DNA of 64,000 nucleotides from Umbelopsis ramanniana AG (lineage: Eukaryota; Mucoromycota; Umbelopsidomycetes; Umbelopsidales; Umbelopsidaceae). How positions within the stretch are numbered: the first letter of the stretch is position 1; each line of letters opens with the position of its first letter. The stretch lies in the NCBI RefSeq assembly GCF_025399195.1, contig NW_026252119.1, forward strand, positions 62,001-126,000. The letters are read 5' to 3'. Shown here in pieces: positions 34,122 to 46,505 of this stretch. The notes beneath the pieces were generated by a model. That model saw only the letters and a program-made list of their open reading frames with translations, did no database searches and was not told the DNA's origin. Made by a program: the position numbers and the translations under genes.

Positions 34122-36120
34122 TTAAAATTGGAACGTTTCTGCTCGAACACTCCAGCCGTTGGCCGATGAAATGTTCTCCACTTCGCGCATAAAGCCGGCA
34201 GGGCCACAAGTTTGCACAGCAACTCGCTCGATGGTATGTTGCATAGCAATATCGGTCATAACTTCGTTGACAATTGCTCTCTTGTTATGAAGTGTTAAGC
34301 TATTTCCAAGATCCTTGAAGATCTCAGAGCCATTGTCTTGAGACGCTGAGAGGTATATCTCGAACTTGAGATCCAACGGTTGAATGGAAACGGCAGCGAG
34401 ATCCCGGCAAGCCTTCAATATGGAAACAAAAGCTTCAGCATGTTCTGTTTGATAATAAATTAGTACGGAAAATAAAAAGATGAAGAGACTGATTCAATGA
34501 CAACATACCAATTTCGCGAATGGACCATACAAAATGAATTGTTTTGGTTCTCACTGTTGCGTAGCCCTTCGATCGTTTTTCAACCAGATCTTTCAAAATA
34601 GTCAGAGAAGGAGTGACACCAACGCCTGCGCTGATTAAGACGACTGTTTCATAGTCTTGGAAGTAAACGCTGTTGGCACCAAATGGGCCATCGACCTTGA
34701 GTTGGATTTGTTCACCGTTGGCTTGACTGGCAGAGAATAATCGCTTTGTCATGTTACCGATGCCTTTAATATGAATGCTTGCAAAACCAGAGGATACAGC
34801 CGTATCATCACTATCATTTTGCGATGACAAAGTTGGAGTATGTGATGAAGATACGTTGGTAGGAGACTTTTTAAACTTCTCATCTTGGAGATCATCCACA
34901 ACTTCGTTGACTTTGCCAGTTTCAAGAGACTTTTCTTGCTGTTGCTGGACGCTTTCAGTCATGATTTCTGAAATAGTAAAGGGATGCCAGTTCAAACTTT
35001 CGTACATTCTACGGAATCCCTTGGATTGACGGATTGCCACGAAGACGTATTGACCAGGAATAAAGCTTTTTTCTAGACCTTCCTTTTTGAATAAAATGCG
35101 GGTGAAAGTCTGCTTCTCGTTTGCTTCCACTGCAATAGTGACAGTCTTCTGATAATGGGAATTGTAGTATCGGAAGCCTCTGTCAACTAGCCATAAAAAG
35201 ACGCCTGGAGCCAAGATAGCCATATCGCCATATTCATGGGCTAGAGCACCAGCTGTGGAGAGCAATATACCGAAAACATGAGAGTAGTAGAAGAACTCAA
35301 AGTAACGACGACGGATAGTCTCAAAGGATGTTATATAGAGAATGATGTATCCTAAGGTTGCGATAGTACCAGTTTGTATCTCGAAATTATAAAAGAGAGA
35401 AGCTTTGACGGTTCCGTATCTATTATAGGCTTTCCAGCTACATAGTATCGAAAAAGTTAGTTCATGCAACATATTATATGGTTGCTATCGTTGTATCAAT
35501 TAAACTTACATTTGATATCCAATATGGACGCCTTGCTCAGCAAGTCCAATCCTAGTGTACCAGCGATGGTATGGAACAAGCTCGTCAAAGGAATGGCTTG
35601 AAAGTTTGGAAAAGATAGAATTGCGAGTGACCATGATAAAGGCAATTGTGAAATTGACAAGTCCCACATAAGCGCATCGTCGATTGGAAACGTCAGCAAC
35701 CGGGAGCATGTAGTCTCCAGATAAAGTGAACGGAGCGAAGAAAATGAAGATCAAATTGATAGCCAATAGAGCAACGATATGGCATATCTCCATGACCGAG
35801 ATACAGTCGGTGATGAATGGAATAGCGATTTTTCTTTTGAAGACACGCTGCCATCCAGGAATCACCTTGAGGGGAGCAACGTCCTGTCCATTAGTCAAGC
35901 GCCTGCGTCGAAGGTAAACCAGGCCCCTGTGGATCTGCTCGCCAATGCAATATAGCAAATAGATTCCCCACATGAAGAGACCGTAAGCATATCCGGCCTG
36001 TATGCAGACAAATTGGTAAGCGTGGACAATGCACCCATTCAATTTGTTAAATTGAAACTAATTTAGTACCTGAAAGAATTCAGACGTTGCCTTGAATGTA
36101 GTAGTAAATAATAGCGCCAT
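34122..36120 (-). CDS. Ferric reductase/NADPH oxidase-family transmembrane reductase
   Basis: Four exons (36070-36120, 35510-35997, 34509-35437, 34122-34444) encode 596 residues. Seen: several hydrophobic helices; paired haem-ligand histidines with 13-residue spacing (HRWYTRIGLAEQGVH, read across an intron, and HVFGILLSTAGALAH); FAD-binding WHPFTIS; NADPH-binding LISAGVGVTPSLTIL; and a terminal CGPAGF motif. These fit the FRE/NOX superfamily, which moves electrons from NADPH through FAD and two haems across the membrane. A Ser/Gln-rich insertion of about 70 residues lies between the FAD and NADPH parts. No EF-hand is present, so a metalloreductase is more likely than a Ca-regulated oxidase; substrate preference is inferred. 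Confidence 0.92.
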
Positions 36121-37665
36121 GCAATGCAACTAACAATTAGAGGAGAGAGAGGAGTACTGGACCGAGTTGCCTGGAGGATATTTTTTTTTTTTTAGTACGC
36201 TAATTTTTTTTATTTTTTTTGGAGTTCAGCAGCTAGTGTAAGGCAACAAGCGAACACAATCTGATCTATAAACAATATTCGCTGCATTCCGATCGTCACC
36301 ACCCTGCGTTGTACCATTGTTCCGGTTTTGCAGCCATTGCAATCACATTCCGGTGGAGATTTAGGTGGGTGGTGGCACTTGCTAATCAGATTTCATACCC
36401 ATACCGAAGTTCCGTCCTGTTCATCATCCGACTTTGTAAACGCACAAGACCGCATCTTACTTCTTGACCAGGGGGGGGGGAGAGACATACTGCAGCTACG
36501 ATTGTTTTAATTACATTGTAAAACAAATAATGCTGCTAGGAGTTTACCAATATCCCTGACTGGTATACAATGGCTTAGCAAAAAGCATCATTGTTATGTC
36601 TGAAGAGGGTTATATTGTGCCTCTTTAGTAGATCATTTAACTCGGTTCAGAAGTTATCAGATGAAAAAAAAAGCTTGTGAGCTTTGATTTTCAGAATTCT
36701 AAGAATTGGTAGCTTCACTTTTGCGTTCCGTCGTTACTTCATGCGTCGGAACTTAGAGCTTGGGGTGGGGACCGACGGAAACATGCAAGGCAGACTAAGT
36801 GTGAATAAAAAAAAACGCCATTGTACTGAAATGACTCGGAGACTCAATGGAGGTTTCGATGTCTAGAAAATCCATAATCGCATTTATTAACAGTTATTAT
36901 AAAAAACATTACTGCAGATATCTGCGTGTACCTAAGGAAGTGTATGGGAATTTTGGGCTCTTTTAGTACAATTTGAAAATCTCTTCTTTGACAATACTAG
37001 TCGAAGTGAGCGTTAGGCAATATGAAGACGATTAAACGTTTAGGTAGAGCACCTACAGAATCTGATAACAATTCGTAATCAACGTTTTCCTCTTCAGGAC
37101 GATGAATCTCCGTTATGAAGCAACGGTTAGCAACATTCCGCAAATGGAAGGCAGCGTGGGTTAGCGTGAGCGAACGGACATATCAAGATATTGATGATGA
37201 GGTTTTTAAGAGCAAGAGCATTATATAGACAGTCATTTAATATAGAAACATCAGTATAGAATAGTATTTTATATATATGATGAAAGACAACTGGGAGAAA
37301 GCCAAAGTTGGAGAACACCATCAAAAAGCATTTTTTCCATCTGATAATTTTTTTTGGCGGGCTGGGAAACAATAGGAAAAAAAAAAGATCTGATAAAAAA
37401 AATTTCTGGGTCAGCCGGGTCCAGCGTTTGGTGACTCCGCGAAAGAAAAATCAAGGTTACAATAACAACGATACAAGATGATTCCGATCATGGCACGAGA
37501 TCTTGGCAACAGGTTCATCGGACATTCATAATGAGATTCAGGTCGCAGGCGGTCTGAAGGTCCATTGTCAAGGTTGTTTAAAGACCGCTGCTGAGGAATC
37601 TCCTTTATATATCGTCAAATCATCGCACCCTGTAGGTTCAGGAACCACATATTCTTTATACACAA
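36121..37665. other. 1.5-kb gene-sparse interval
   Basis: This lies between two divergent genes. It is AT-rich with T11, A8 and G9 runs and short ORFs of no recognisable type. A TTTATATAT element at about 37601-37609, roughly 60 bases before the next ATG, is a plausible TATA box for the small secreted protein gene. Confidence 0.45.
37601..37609 (+). promoter_or_regulatory. Candidate TATA box
   Basis: TTTATATAT lies about 57-65 bases upstream of the ATG at 37666, a reasonable spacing for a strongly expressed short-leader gene. This is inference from position and sequence only. Confidence 0.35.
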
Positions 37666-38016
37666 ATGACTAAAATCTTTTCACTGGTAATCCTCGTGCT
37701 CTCAATGCTTATCGGTATAGCTTCTGCCGTCCCTGCCTTACCATCTCCCTCTGCAAGTTTGAGCCGAGTGTCTCTGGTTGGCAGAGCCGCCCAAGCAGGC
37801 CATGGAGGCACTACTACTAATGCTACAACAACCACTACAACTACCACTACTACTAAGAGTAAGAAAAGTAACTTTGTATCTGCTCCCATTCTTGAAAGTG
37901 GAACACTGTTCTACGTTGGTCTCGCCGCTACTGTTGTCCTATGGAGCTCAGGAAAGTCTGTAGACTACGCTCTCCAGCGTCAAGAACGGTACGCTCGCTA
38001 CTTGGCAACCAAATAA
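37666..38016 (+). CDS. Small secretory/membrane protein with Thr run, unknown function
   Basis: This intronless gene encodes 116 residues. Seen: a hydrophobic N-terminal segment (residues 4-21, IFSLVILVLSMLIGIASA) that looks like a signal peptide with Ala-x-Ala type cleavage; a run of about ten consecutive Thr (with further Thr around it) likely to be O-glycosylated or disordered; a second hydrophobic stretch near 80-94 (LFYVGLAATVVLW); and a basic C-terminus (RQERYARYLATK). This suggests a small single-pass or secreted protein. I recognise no family. The strand is supported by the signal peptide; the opposite-strand Val-rich ORF is a shadow of the Thr run. Confidence 0.6.
   Translation: MTKIFSLVILVLSMLIGIASAVPALPSPSASLSRVSLVGRAAQAGHGGTTTNATTTTTTTTTTKSKKSNFVSAPILESGTLFYVGLAATVVLWSSGKSVDYALQRQERYARYLATK
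37812..37856 (+). repeat. (ACN)n trinucleotide tract encoding poly-Thr
   Basis: Consecutive ACA/ACC/ACT codons lie inside the small secreted protein gene. Codon use is mixed rather than a pure repeat, which hints at selection on the amino acids rather than simple slippage. Confidence 0.6.
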
Positions 38017-38677
38017 TTAACTCGAAAAGACTGGGGCTTTTCCAAGTAGATTCCATAAATTTTACATCTCATAGTAGCCTATGTTATAGCATACGCTGCA
38101 CTTATTTTATCTTACTCTTAGAAGTGTGATTGTATATAGATATATATTAAAGAACAGTATGTCACTCTATTTTTTGAAAAGTGAGCCAATGCGAAAAAAA
38201 GATCCTAGTGGTTGAGTTTTGGATAGTACTAATGGCTACAACTTTAAAGACAGGAATTCAACCGGTAGGGATGTTTACAGGTTAAAATGTTTAAATTTTC
38301 AGACCACAGATAAGACACCTGGCGGTATAAGATGCCAATTGAGCAATCCTTTTCATTTCATGTAGGATAGTACAATTATAAGGCAAGGATTAGCTAAATC
38401 TCCTTCGTGATTGATAGTATTAGCTTCTTAGTTGTGCCATACAGAGCAACCAGTATATTTGTTTGTCCTCTTACTGCCAATGTAGAGCTTGGCTATATTT
38501 CATAGATGCGTATCAAAAGTATCACATGTCGACAGTTGAAAATATCGGTCTGCAACACAGTACCGCCATGATTGCTAACTAGCGAAAGACGAATCCAACG
38601 TTAGATTCAACATGGCATAAATTAGCCTTCGAATAACATTTTTATTTTTTTTAATGGAGACAAGAATAGACATTGAT
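38017..38677. other. Convergent intergenic region, no gene
   Basis: This lies between the small secreted protein and RPL11 stop codons. It is AT-rich and has no ORF of note. It is probably two 3' UTRs. Confidence 0.5.
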
Positions 38678-39670
38678 TTATTTGTTGAGAACAAGACCGT
38701 CGAAGCGGGACTTGTACCATTGGATGGTCTCGTCCTAAAAACAGAGCAAAGAATGAGTGAGTTTGTTCCGAATGTTTCCTCAAGTACTAAACCATACTAT
38801 ACCTTCTTGACCTTGTGCTGGATGCCAACGCTCTGCTTGCAGCGGCGTCTGCGGGCAACACGGTAACCGGGGCGGCCCATAACGCAGAAGAAGTCCATAC
38901 CTTTGAAAACAATACAATTAGAATTCGTTTCATGATGTCTATTTATCATTCATTTTTATGTTACTTACCGTAAATACCGATGGAAGGATCGTACTTGATA
39001 CCAAGATCGATGTGTTCTTGGATACCGAAACCGAAGTTACCGGTCTCAGAGAAGTTGCGAGCCAAAAGTTCGTATTCCTTGACCTTGAGACCACGCTCAA
39101 GAATCTCCTCAGCCTTGGCACCACGGACGGTAACGTGGACAGAGATCTTTTCGTTACGACGGATACCGAAGGTACGGACGGTGTAGCGGGCCTTGGAGTA
39201 GACGGGGGTCTGACCGGTCAATTGTTCAAGAACCTTGGCGGCACGAGTAAGTCTGTCACCAGATTCACCGACGCAAATGTTGAGAACCAACTTCTCGAGA
39301 CGAAGCTCACGCATGGGGTTGGTGGCAGGGGCCTTTTCTTCAGACTAGAAAATAGAAAGGGTTGGAATTAGTTAAAATGGACTACTACCCACACTTGCTC
39401 AGGATGCGTGCGAAATCGTAGATGTTGGTAGTAATTTCGATTGTCAAGCTCGAATAAGATGTGAATACAGGAATATTGCCGTTTGAATTATCCTGTATTG
39501 TCTACTATGATTTGTAGGTGTCGCCTTGACCGTCGCATTTTTACATTGTGATTGCGAATTCAGAATCACTCTGTCGACATCCGTCTTCTGTCATCCATCA
39601 ATCCATCCATCCACATTCGCACGCATCCATCGATAGCACTATCAATGACAATAGGATAGATATATACCAT
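38678..39670 (-). CDS. RPL11: 60S ribosomal protein L11 (uL5)
   Basis: Four exons (39668-39670, 38969-39344, 38803-38900, 38678-38734) encode 177 residues. The first exon is just the ATG: GCC-ATG is followed at once by an intron GTATATAT of 323 nt, and exon 2 then opens [19 protein letters not shown]. Seen: [77 protein letters not shown] and the ending [13 protein letters not shown]. It binds 5S rRNA in the large subunit and, as known elsewhere, couples ribosome assembly to stress signalling. The stop codon lies within AATAAA. Codon use is visibly biased toward C-ending codons, as expected for a highly expressed gene. Confidence 0.97.
39463..39500 (-). ncRNA. Hairpin inside RPL11 intron 1 (possible intronic snoRNA part)
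   Basis: The arms AATACAGGA and TCCTGTATT pair perfectly over 9 bp with an 18-base loop. A second, shorter stem (CGAAAT/ATTTCG) lies further downstream in the intron on the minus strand. Two hairpins in a ribosomal-protein intron would fit an H/ACA snoRNA, but I could not identify a convincing H box or ACA end. Confidence 0.2.
39591..39614 (-). repeat. (GGAT)n tetranucleotide repeat in RPL11 intron 1
   Basis: On the sense (minus) strand this reads as imperfect repeats of GGAT, about 55-75 nt after the intron donor. A similar repeat lies at the same relative place in RPS15 intron 1. Confidence 0.75.
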
Positions 39671-39954
39671 GGCTAGTGGAAAATAAAGAGGAGGATCCAA
39701 TCGTGGCCACTTGGTGGTGTGTTAATATCGCCTACGTTCTGCCAAATCGCCGGTCACGTGCTTCTATTGCGGTTGGCTTCCAGCGTAAAAATCTCCCATT
39801 ATCCGAGATCATAAAAAAAAATAATATCTTTTGCTTTTCTGCTTGATAATTGGAATGTTTTTATGGTAGTTTGTTATCATTGGAAAATAATAAAAATAAC
39901 ATTAGATTTGTACTAAAGTAGATATATGTGATAATATGGTGGTTGATATACTGT

Positions 39955-41955
39955 CTAGAGACTAAAACTAGGGAAGCTGTAACCGGCTTGACTCCAGGTG
40001 GTTAAATTGGGATTGGTGTACGCGTTGTAGTGCCTAAAGCCCATGGTTAATCGTGGTGATAGTTAAGCGACCTTTCAGCTAAAGAAATTAAAAACTTACA
40101 TTTTGATGTAATCAGATGTTGGATAGTCCGTTGGATCACAATCAAGACTAACTCTGTCAGGGTGCTGGTAGATCCTAACGTAGTCAACATAGTAATGTGC
40201 GGGGAAAGGCAATTTCTTCATGTTGACACTGCCCCAATTATTGGATATGCCGAGATTGAGCACCACCGACTTATAATTAAGCGTGTTAGTCTGAGACGTG
40301 TTGAGTCAGAAGCAAATTCAACGAAGTCTAGGTATATCTTACCATTGGTTCCTTGCTGATGAGTCGTTGACCTACGTTTGACTTGGGATTTGGTCCAACC
40401 GCCGGTTCTAAAAATCGCCAAGTCTCTCGGCCATCAATCAGCCACCTAACATAGCTTTGCTCTCCGGATGTATCACTGGGAACATATTCAAACGCAAATG
40501 TTTGAAATTTTTGACCGTCATACATGTCTGGATCCAAAGCTGTCAAAGCAGAAACTGCTTGTTGAGAATTGCCACCTTTGTAGCCGTTCATGATGGTTTT
40601 TCCATTATTTCCGATGGTGGTATTGCTGAGATAGATGTACTTTGAATTAGGCGTGAGTGCGTAGTCAAAAGGTGCAAACTGTCCAGACTGACTGACGGAG
40701 CCGACATCGCCACCAAAGTTTCCATCTGCGGAAGCGACTTCGAGAATATCAATTTCTGGCGCTCCGCGACCTATCCCAATGGAAGGGTGATCCCCACTTT
40801 TTACACAAGAGTTAAGTTTCTGACCAGGAAGGTAGGAGAATCCGTTTGGCATGGACTGGTTTTTCGTAGCGCCAGCATCGCAGCTGCTATAGGAATATGG
40901 CCATACACCATCCGTTGTAGCACCATAGCCTGGGCGACCAAGGTTTCCCATGGTCCAGGCTCCTGGCCAAAATCCGCCGACATCCGGAGGACCAGGCAAT
41001 GAAACGTTCACTGTTATACAACGTAAGAGATCATATAATGATGAGCATAGGTAGTTGAAATGATTTTTTACCTTCAATTAAGCCGCCAGTAAAACATAGT
41101 TTGTTCCATGACTGTAGCATTCCGCTGGCAAAATCTAAGTTATGCAATTCCCTTTGCGATAAAGTAATGACTAGATTTCCACCAGCTGTAGTAACAGCAT
41201 CTGGTGTATACCATTCCAAGTCGTTAGTTGCCCAATAATGCAAATCAGCAGCTTCCCTAATTGACATTAAGAATACATTAGCTGGCCCTCGCTCAAAATG
41301 GCACAGATGAGATCGCTTAGCAGGTTTGTGTAGCTCACCAAAATGGATCTTCTCCCGGATAAAAAGTTCGGTTAGGCTTATTAAATTCGTCTGAAAATAC
41401 AAGTTTCCAAGTCTCTCCATTTAGCGAAGTTTTGGTGCGAGCATTGGCGGGCGTGTCGGAATCTATAACTGGCACTCCACCTGGTATCAGTGGAATAGTC
41501 GTTGTCGGAGGAACAGTAGAATTCCAATTGTTTGCTTTTTCAGCAGCAGCTTGGCGCTCTTGATTATTCTTGGTGACTGACAGGCCTATTGGTAGTCCCA
41601 TAAATACTCCTACGAGACCCATCAAAACAAGAAGGACAGCGGAGGTGTTTAACAATCCTCTCAAACTGAGTGTGATGTGCTGTTGGACAGTTGTATCGAA
41701 ATCTTTATCGGCCAAATCTTTCTGCAGATCTTTGGTGTAGGGATTCTCATCGCTAAATGTGTGATATGATAGAGTCTGGACCGCAGTGTTAGTTGGAGAT
41801 GCTTCGCGAGATGGCGATGAACGTGGGGTTCCAAGAAGCCGCTGTTGAGATAGATTTGTTTGTTCAAAGGTGTGGTTGGATCGATTTGAACGACTCTCGG
41901 AATCCGATAATGAGGGGCGTATATCCGGGTATGAACTTGGTGATGGCAACGGCAT
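39955..41955 (-). CDS. KRE6: KRE6/SKN1-type beta-1,6-glucan synthesis protein (GH16 fold)
   Basis: Five exons (41339-41955, 41072-41256, 40343-41010, 40100-40269, 39955-40033) encode 572 residues. Seen: a Ser-rich cytosolic N-terminus, one membrane anchor ([20 protein letters not shown], residues about 120-140), and a lumenal GH16-like domain with [30 protein letters not shown], the putative catalytic EIDILEV (ExDxxE), FAFEYVPS and a C-terminal [12 protein letters not shown]. Type II membrane topology matches Kre6/Skn1, which are needed for cell-wall beta-1,6-glucan. The final exon adds 26 residues beyond the conserved core. N-glycosylation sequons are present in the lumenal part. Confidence 0.95.
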
Positions 41956-42358
41956 ACTATGTCTCCACAAATCGTTGAAAAAGAAGGAGAAGGCAACAGA
42001 GAGGTTCGGGTGTGAATAATTTTTGTTTTCGAGGTATGGTGCTACCTCTTTGGTTTCAAGCGATATCCGAGTGAGACCTAAGGGTATACAAATTTTCAAC
42101 GTGGAATTTCATTGGCCAATTTTACAAAATGGAAGTTTCATTATAACACAGATGGATGAGACATGGCCTCTGACATCCTATTCGAGCCCTTCTCTCTCTA
42201 TGAATGAAAGAGACCGGAATTCGGGGAGTAGCAACATTTTCTCCATCAACATAAGAATTTGGAAAAAAGGGAATGGCGTCACCATCCAGTTTATTGTCTA
42301 TCCAACATTACGCTTTTTTTACATTGTCATTGAGATCTTTTCTTAATATAATTACAGT

Positions 42359-43849
42359 CTAGTCGTCTTCTTGATTATGAGTAACTTCATATCGCTTTCC
42401 TCGAATACCCCAGATACCCCAATTTGCGCATATTGCCTGAGTTAGATCCTGTAAGTTGATGTCATGTTTGAGACTCTTGAAGTGATTCTCCGTCGGCTTC
42501 AAAATCCAATCAAAATCTTCCCCATGATCCTCTTCAACAGCCTTGACATCCGTTTGTACATCAGTCTGATCGAATCCAGTGATAAACATAGCACACTTCG
42601 TGTCCAATGCCTTAGCAATGGATGGCTTCCATGCTTCACGTGAGTCGGGATGGCCGATGCCAGGAGCAAACAGGAAGTATATATCACGATATGGGTCGAA
42701 TGAACCAATCTTTTCGTGGTAGTCGTGGTACATAGCATTGTCGTATGTAAAAGTCAATCGATCGTTCAAGAAGGTCGTGTATGGCTCTCGGTTAGGAGGA
42801 AGCGTGTCAGGACCAATGAAATGAAGATGGAATGGGGTTTGGGGAAACAAGTGCGACAATTGAAGCCAGATATGAGGAGGCAGGGTAGACTCTGCTCTAG
42901 CACCAAGTAAATAGAGATTCACCGTCTCAGTTTTCAGCATGGTAACACCATCCTTTGCCAATATAACCTTAGGATAAAGAATAGAGCGAATAGCTACCAT
43001 GGAGTAAGTTTAGTAAGTTATGGCGGTTAAATGATAAGATGTATGATATCGCGTATATGACAAGTGGGTTACCTGCAAGCGATCTGAGGCCTTCGGGAGT
43101 AACCTGCTTCTTGTATGGAGATGACTCGTGCAATACAGAACCAATTGTGATGGGATATGTCAGCAGTTTGGAGACATGTCGCATGTTCCTGTCGGAATCC
43201 ATGGACGGGAAACTTCGGGTATAGAAGAAGACATCCCAGTTTGCCATATTGATAGCTTCATCAAAACCTTGGGCACCTAGTAAATAGTCGAATATCAGCA
43301 TACCTGTAAAGATAATGAAACTAATACATGAGGCACAATCTTACTTGGAAATTCAAACTCTTTCATTGGTCGGCCGGAACGAAGGTCATGTTCATCTTCG
43401 TTATGTTCACGAAGGATGCCACATATCTTGTCATGCTCAGCTTTGCCTTTATGGTAATGTTCCTCGCAGCAATGCGTGGGATGTCCACAGTCAGGGCATT
43501 CAAATTCAGGGGAGTGCATGGAAGCACGGTCGCCGTGGTGCTCTTCGTTGCATACAGGGCATGTCCCGTACTTTTTGATGATAGTAGCTCTGTCACGGAT
43601 TTCAGGTATCGGTGACTCGGACAGTGGGTGAAATAAATTGTCTTGGGACAAGATAGGCTGTTTGATACTAGTACTTTGGTCATTATCGCCCTTGCTGGCA
43701 AACAAGCTCTTGATTGACAGCGGTCGAGTAATGATACGTGTGGTGCTGTTCAGAGAGGGCTTGAGTACTACTGCGGATTGTGCCATACGAGCTCGAGATG
43801 CCAATGCCACCCTGATGGCGGCTGGCCTCAGCATACGTAAGGAATTCAT
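42359..43849 (-). CDS. MSS51: Mitochondrial COX1 translation/assembly factor Mss51
   Basis: Three exons (43345-43849, 43073-43276, 42359-42993) encode 447 residues. Seen: an N-terminal Arg/Ser/Ala-rich mitochondrial targeting-type sequence (MNSLRMLRPAAIRVALASRA); the zinc-binding segment CPVCNEEHHGDRASMHSPEF with CPDCGHPTHCCEEHY; then NEDEHDLRSGRPMKEFEFP, NMANWDVFFYTRSFPSMDSD and LTYPITIGSVLHESSPY, all hallmarks of Mss51; and a C-terminal domain. Known in yeast: it activates COX1 mRNA translation and binds the new Cox1 chain, with haem sensing through Cys-Pro motifs. CP pairs are kept here (TCPVC, ECPDC). Confidence 0.95.
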
Positions 43850-43996
43850 GTATGTCTGCTGGAGGGGATTGAGCGATAGACTTCAAAAAAAAAAAAAAGG
43901 AAGTCAACAAAAAGAATAAACAACAATCTCAGGTAGGTATCAAAACGTTTTGAAACATATTTTGCTGTAATTTGAGCCCAGTCAGAATTCTATGAA

Positions 43997-45451
43997 TTAC
44001 AGTTCTATGGGTGAAGATATGATGGCTGTTGGACTCGAATCGGTTTCCATAAGATCATCTACATCTAAAAGACTATTATGTTCGCTTGCGGATTCTTCTA
44101 GACTTTCGTTATTATCGCTTCGCAGCCTGCTGCTAGATCTTGTTCGTTGTGGACTTGTATCTCTTTGAGCAATTCGTCGACTTGACCGAATACCGGTTCT
44201 CACTGAAGTGTTTTCATCCTCCAACTCCTCATATTCGTCATCTTCAACTTCATCATCGTACACGTTGTCATACCGGTAGCTTACAGGTCTTCGACTGCGT
44301 GATCGAAGGGTCATTGGATCGTTCATGAACGGCAAAGCCAATAGTCGCTCTTTTGATTGTTTTTTTCGTTCCACCTTCTCGCGCGCCGCAATGCTTTCTT
44401 CGATGTTAGGTATTACTCGATTCGTTAGTTTCATGTACAGTTGCTTCTCTGTTCGACTCTTGGTCTCTGCAATTTCCTCAGTAAATGCCCTCAATTCCTC
44501 CAACGTATTTGCGACTGTAATTGTATGAAACGGATTAGAAGGTCTAACAATTCAAGTCTGTTGATCTTTTAAGAATGTTCTTTACCGATCTCCCATTGTG
44601 ATCGTTCCTCTGTCTTAGCACCATGCTTCTCGCGCCATAGTCTGGCGGAATCACCAAATTGCCAATAAACGCGTTTTTTGGAATCAATCCCAACAGGCAA
44701 AACGTCGATTGGATTGCTCTCTTGATAGCGATTCCCCCGACAATGTTTGTCCATGAGAGCTCTTATAGCAACGCAGTCTTCCAGCTGCCATTCCACTAAG
44801 GAGCGCAATATTTCTAACTAATTACATAAGAAATTAGATTAGGGTCCCCATATAATGTTGACGTATGCTTCGCGTTGGAAATTATTACCTTGACGATAGG
44901 TTCTAACGTGTCAAAGTCGGTGCTTCCAGCAATTGGATTGAAATGGAGCAAAAAATCAGATGCCTTAATTTTTGCTTGTAACAGTTCGAACAATCCTCGT
45001 CGTATAGTCGCTGTGCTAATGGGATATTTTCTCGTCAAATAGCGTCATTCATGATTATACATGTCAACATCTGTGCATACTCATATATTTTCTTTCTGTT
45101 GAGAGCGTTGCTGGTAAAACAACAAATCAATTGGTCTATTAGATCGCTTTTGATTCTTGACATGAGGGCTTGTTCGAGATCCTATCAGGGAAATAAATGT
45201 CATCAGTACATTTTACGCATACGAGTTGCTTCAAAATGTTTACATACTCCTGGTTGAAAGTCTGGACATGGGTGCAAAGCTGGAACGTCTAACCACAAGA
45301 ATTTGCATGCGAAAGCATGAATGAAAGCAATATCCCAATACCCAACAATGGAGGCGGACGAGTTGTCTGGAACGTCGTCAACTTTATCTACGTGACGCGA
45401 AGTATCGATATCCGTATCTATGCCTGTGTTTTCTTGATCATTGAGCATCAT
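43997..45451 (-). CDS. CECR2/WHIM-like chromatin-remodelling subunit
   Basis: Five exons (45248-45451, 45081-45181, 44889-45015, 44586-44817, 43997-44514) encode 393 residues. Seen: an N-terminal DDT-like helical region (DIAFIHAFACKFLWLDVPAL, then LEQALMSRIKSDLIDQLICC); a WHIM-type segment LRSLVEWQLEDCVAIRALMD followed by LPVGIDSKKRVYWQFGDSAR, which matches the 'G-D-xxG-xxYW-xF-xxxRLxRE' motif of ISWI-associated proteins and CECR2; a charged coiled coil; and an acidic, Arg/Ser-rich disordered tail. Such proteins partner ISWI-type remodellers. No bromodomain or PHD finger is visible, so it is shorter than animal CECR2. Assignment to a given complex is inference. Confidence 0.7.
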
Positions 45452-45627
45452 ACGGAAGAGATCAAACGTGATCTGGAAATTCACTTGTCGGTTGTGATCC
45501 CTTTTGTTTCAAAACCCCGTCACGTAAAATCAGGATACAAGTAATCATGCGTTGCCTTCAATAAAAGATGTGGTTTATTGTTGATGCCATTGCATCCTGT
45601 ATAACAAAGTACACTCCCAATATATAT

Positions 45628-46505
<878 letters not shown>

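Noticed and set aside
34122-36120. Calcium-regulated NADPH oxidase for the ferric-reductase-like gene
   Set aside because: No EF-hand region is visible and the haem spacing is that of ferric reductases; metalloreductase is preferred.
37656-37889. Minus-strand ORF with a long Val run
   Set aside because: It is the reverse of the Thr-coding tract in the small secreted protein; the plus strand has a signal peptide and a better start context.
42359-43849. MYND-type chromatin protein
   Set aside because: The Cys/His cluster alone could suggest MYND, but the flanking NEDEHDLRSGRPM and FYTRSFPSMDSDR blocks and the mitochondrial presequence identify Mss51.
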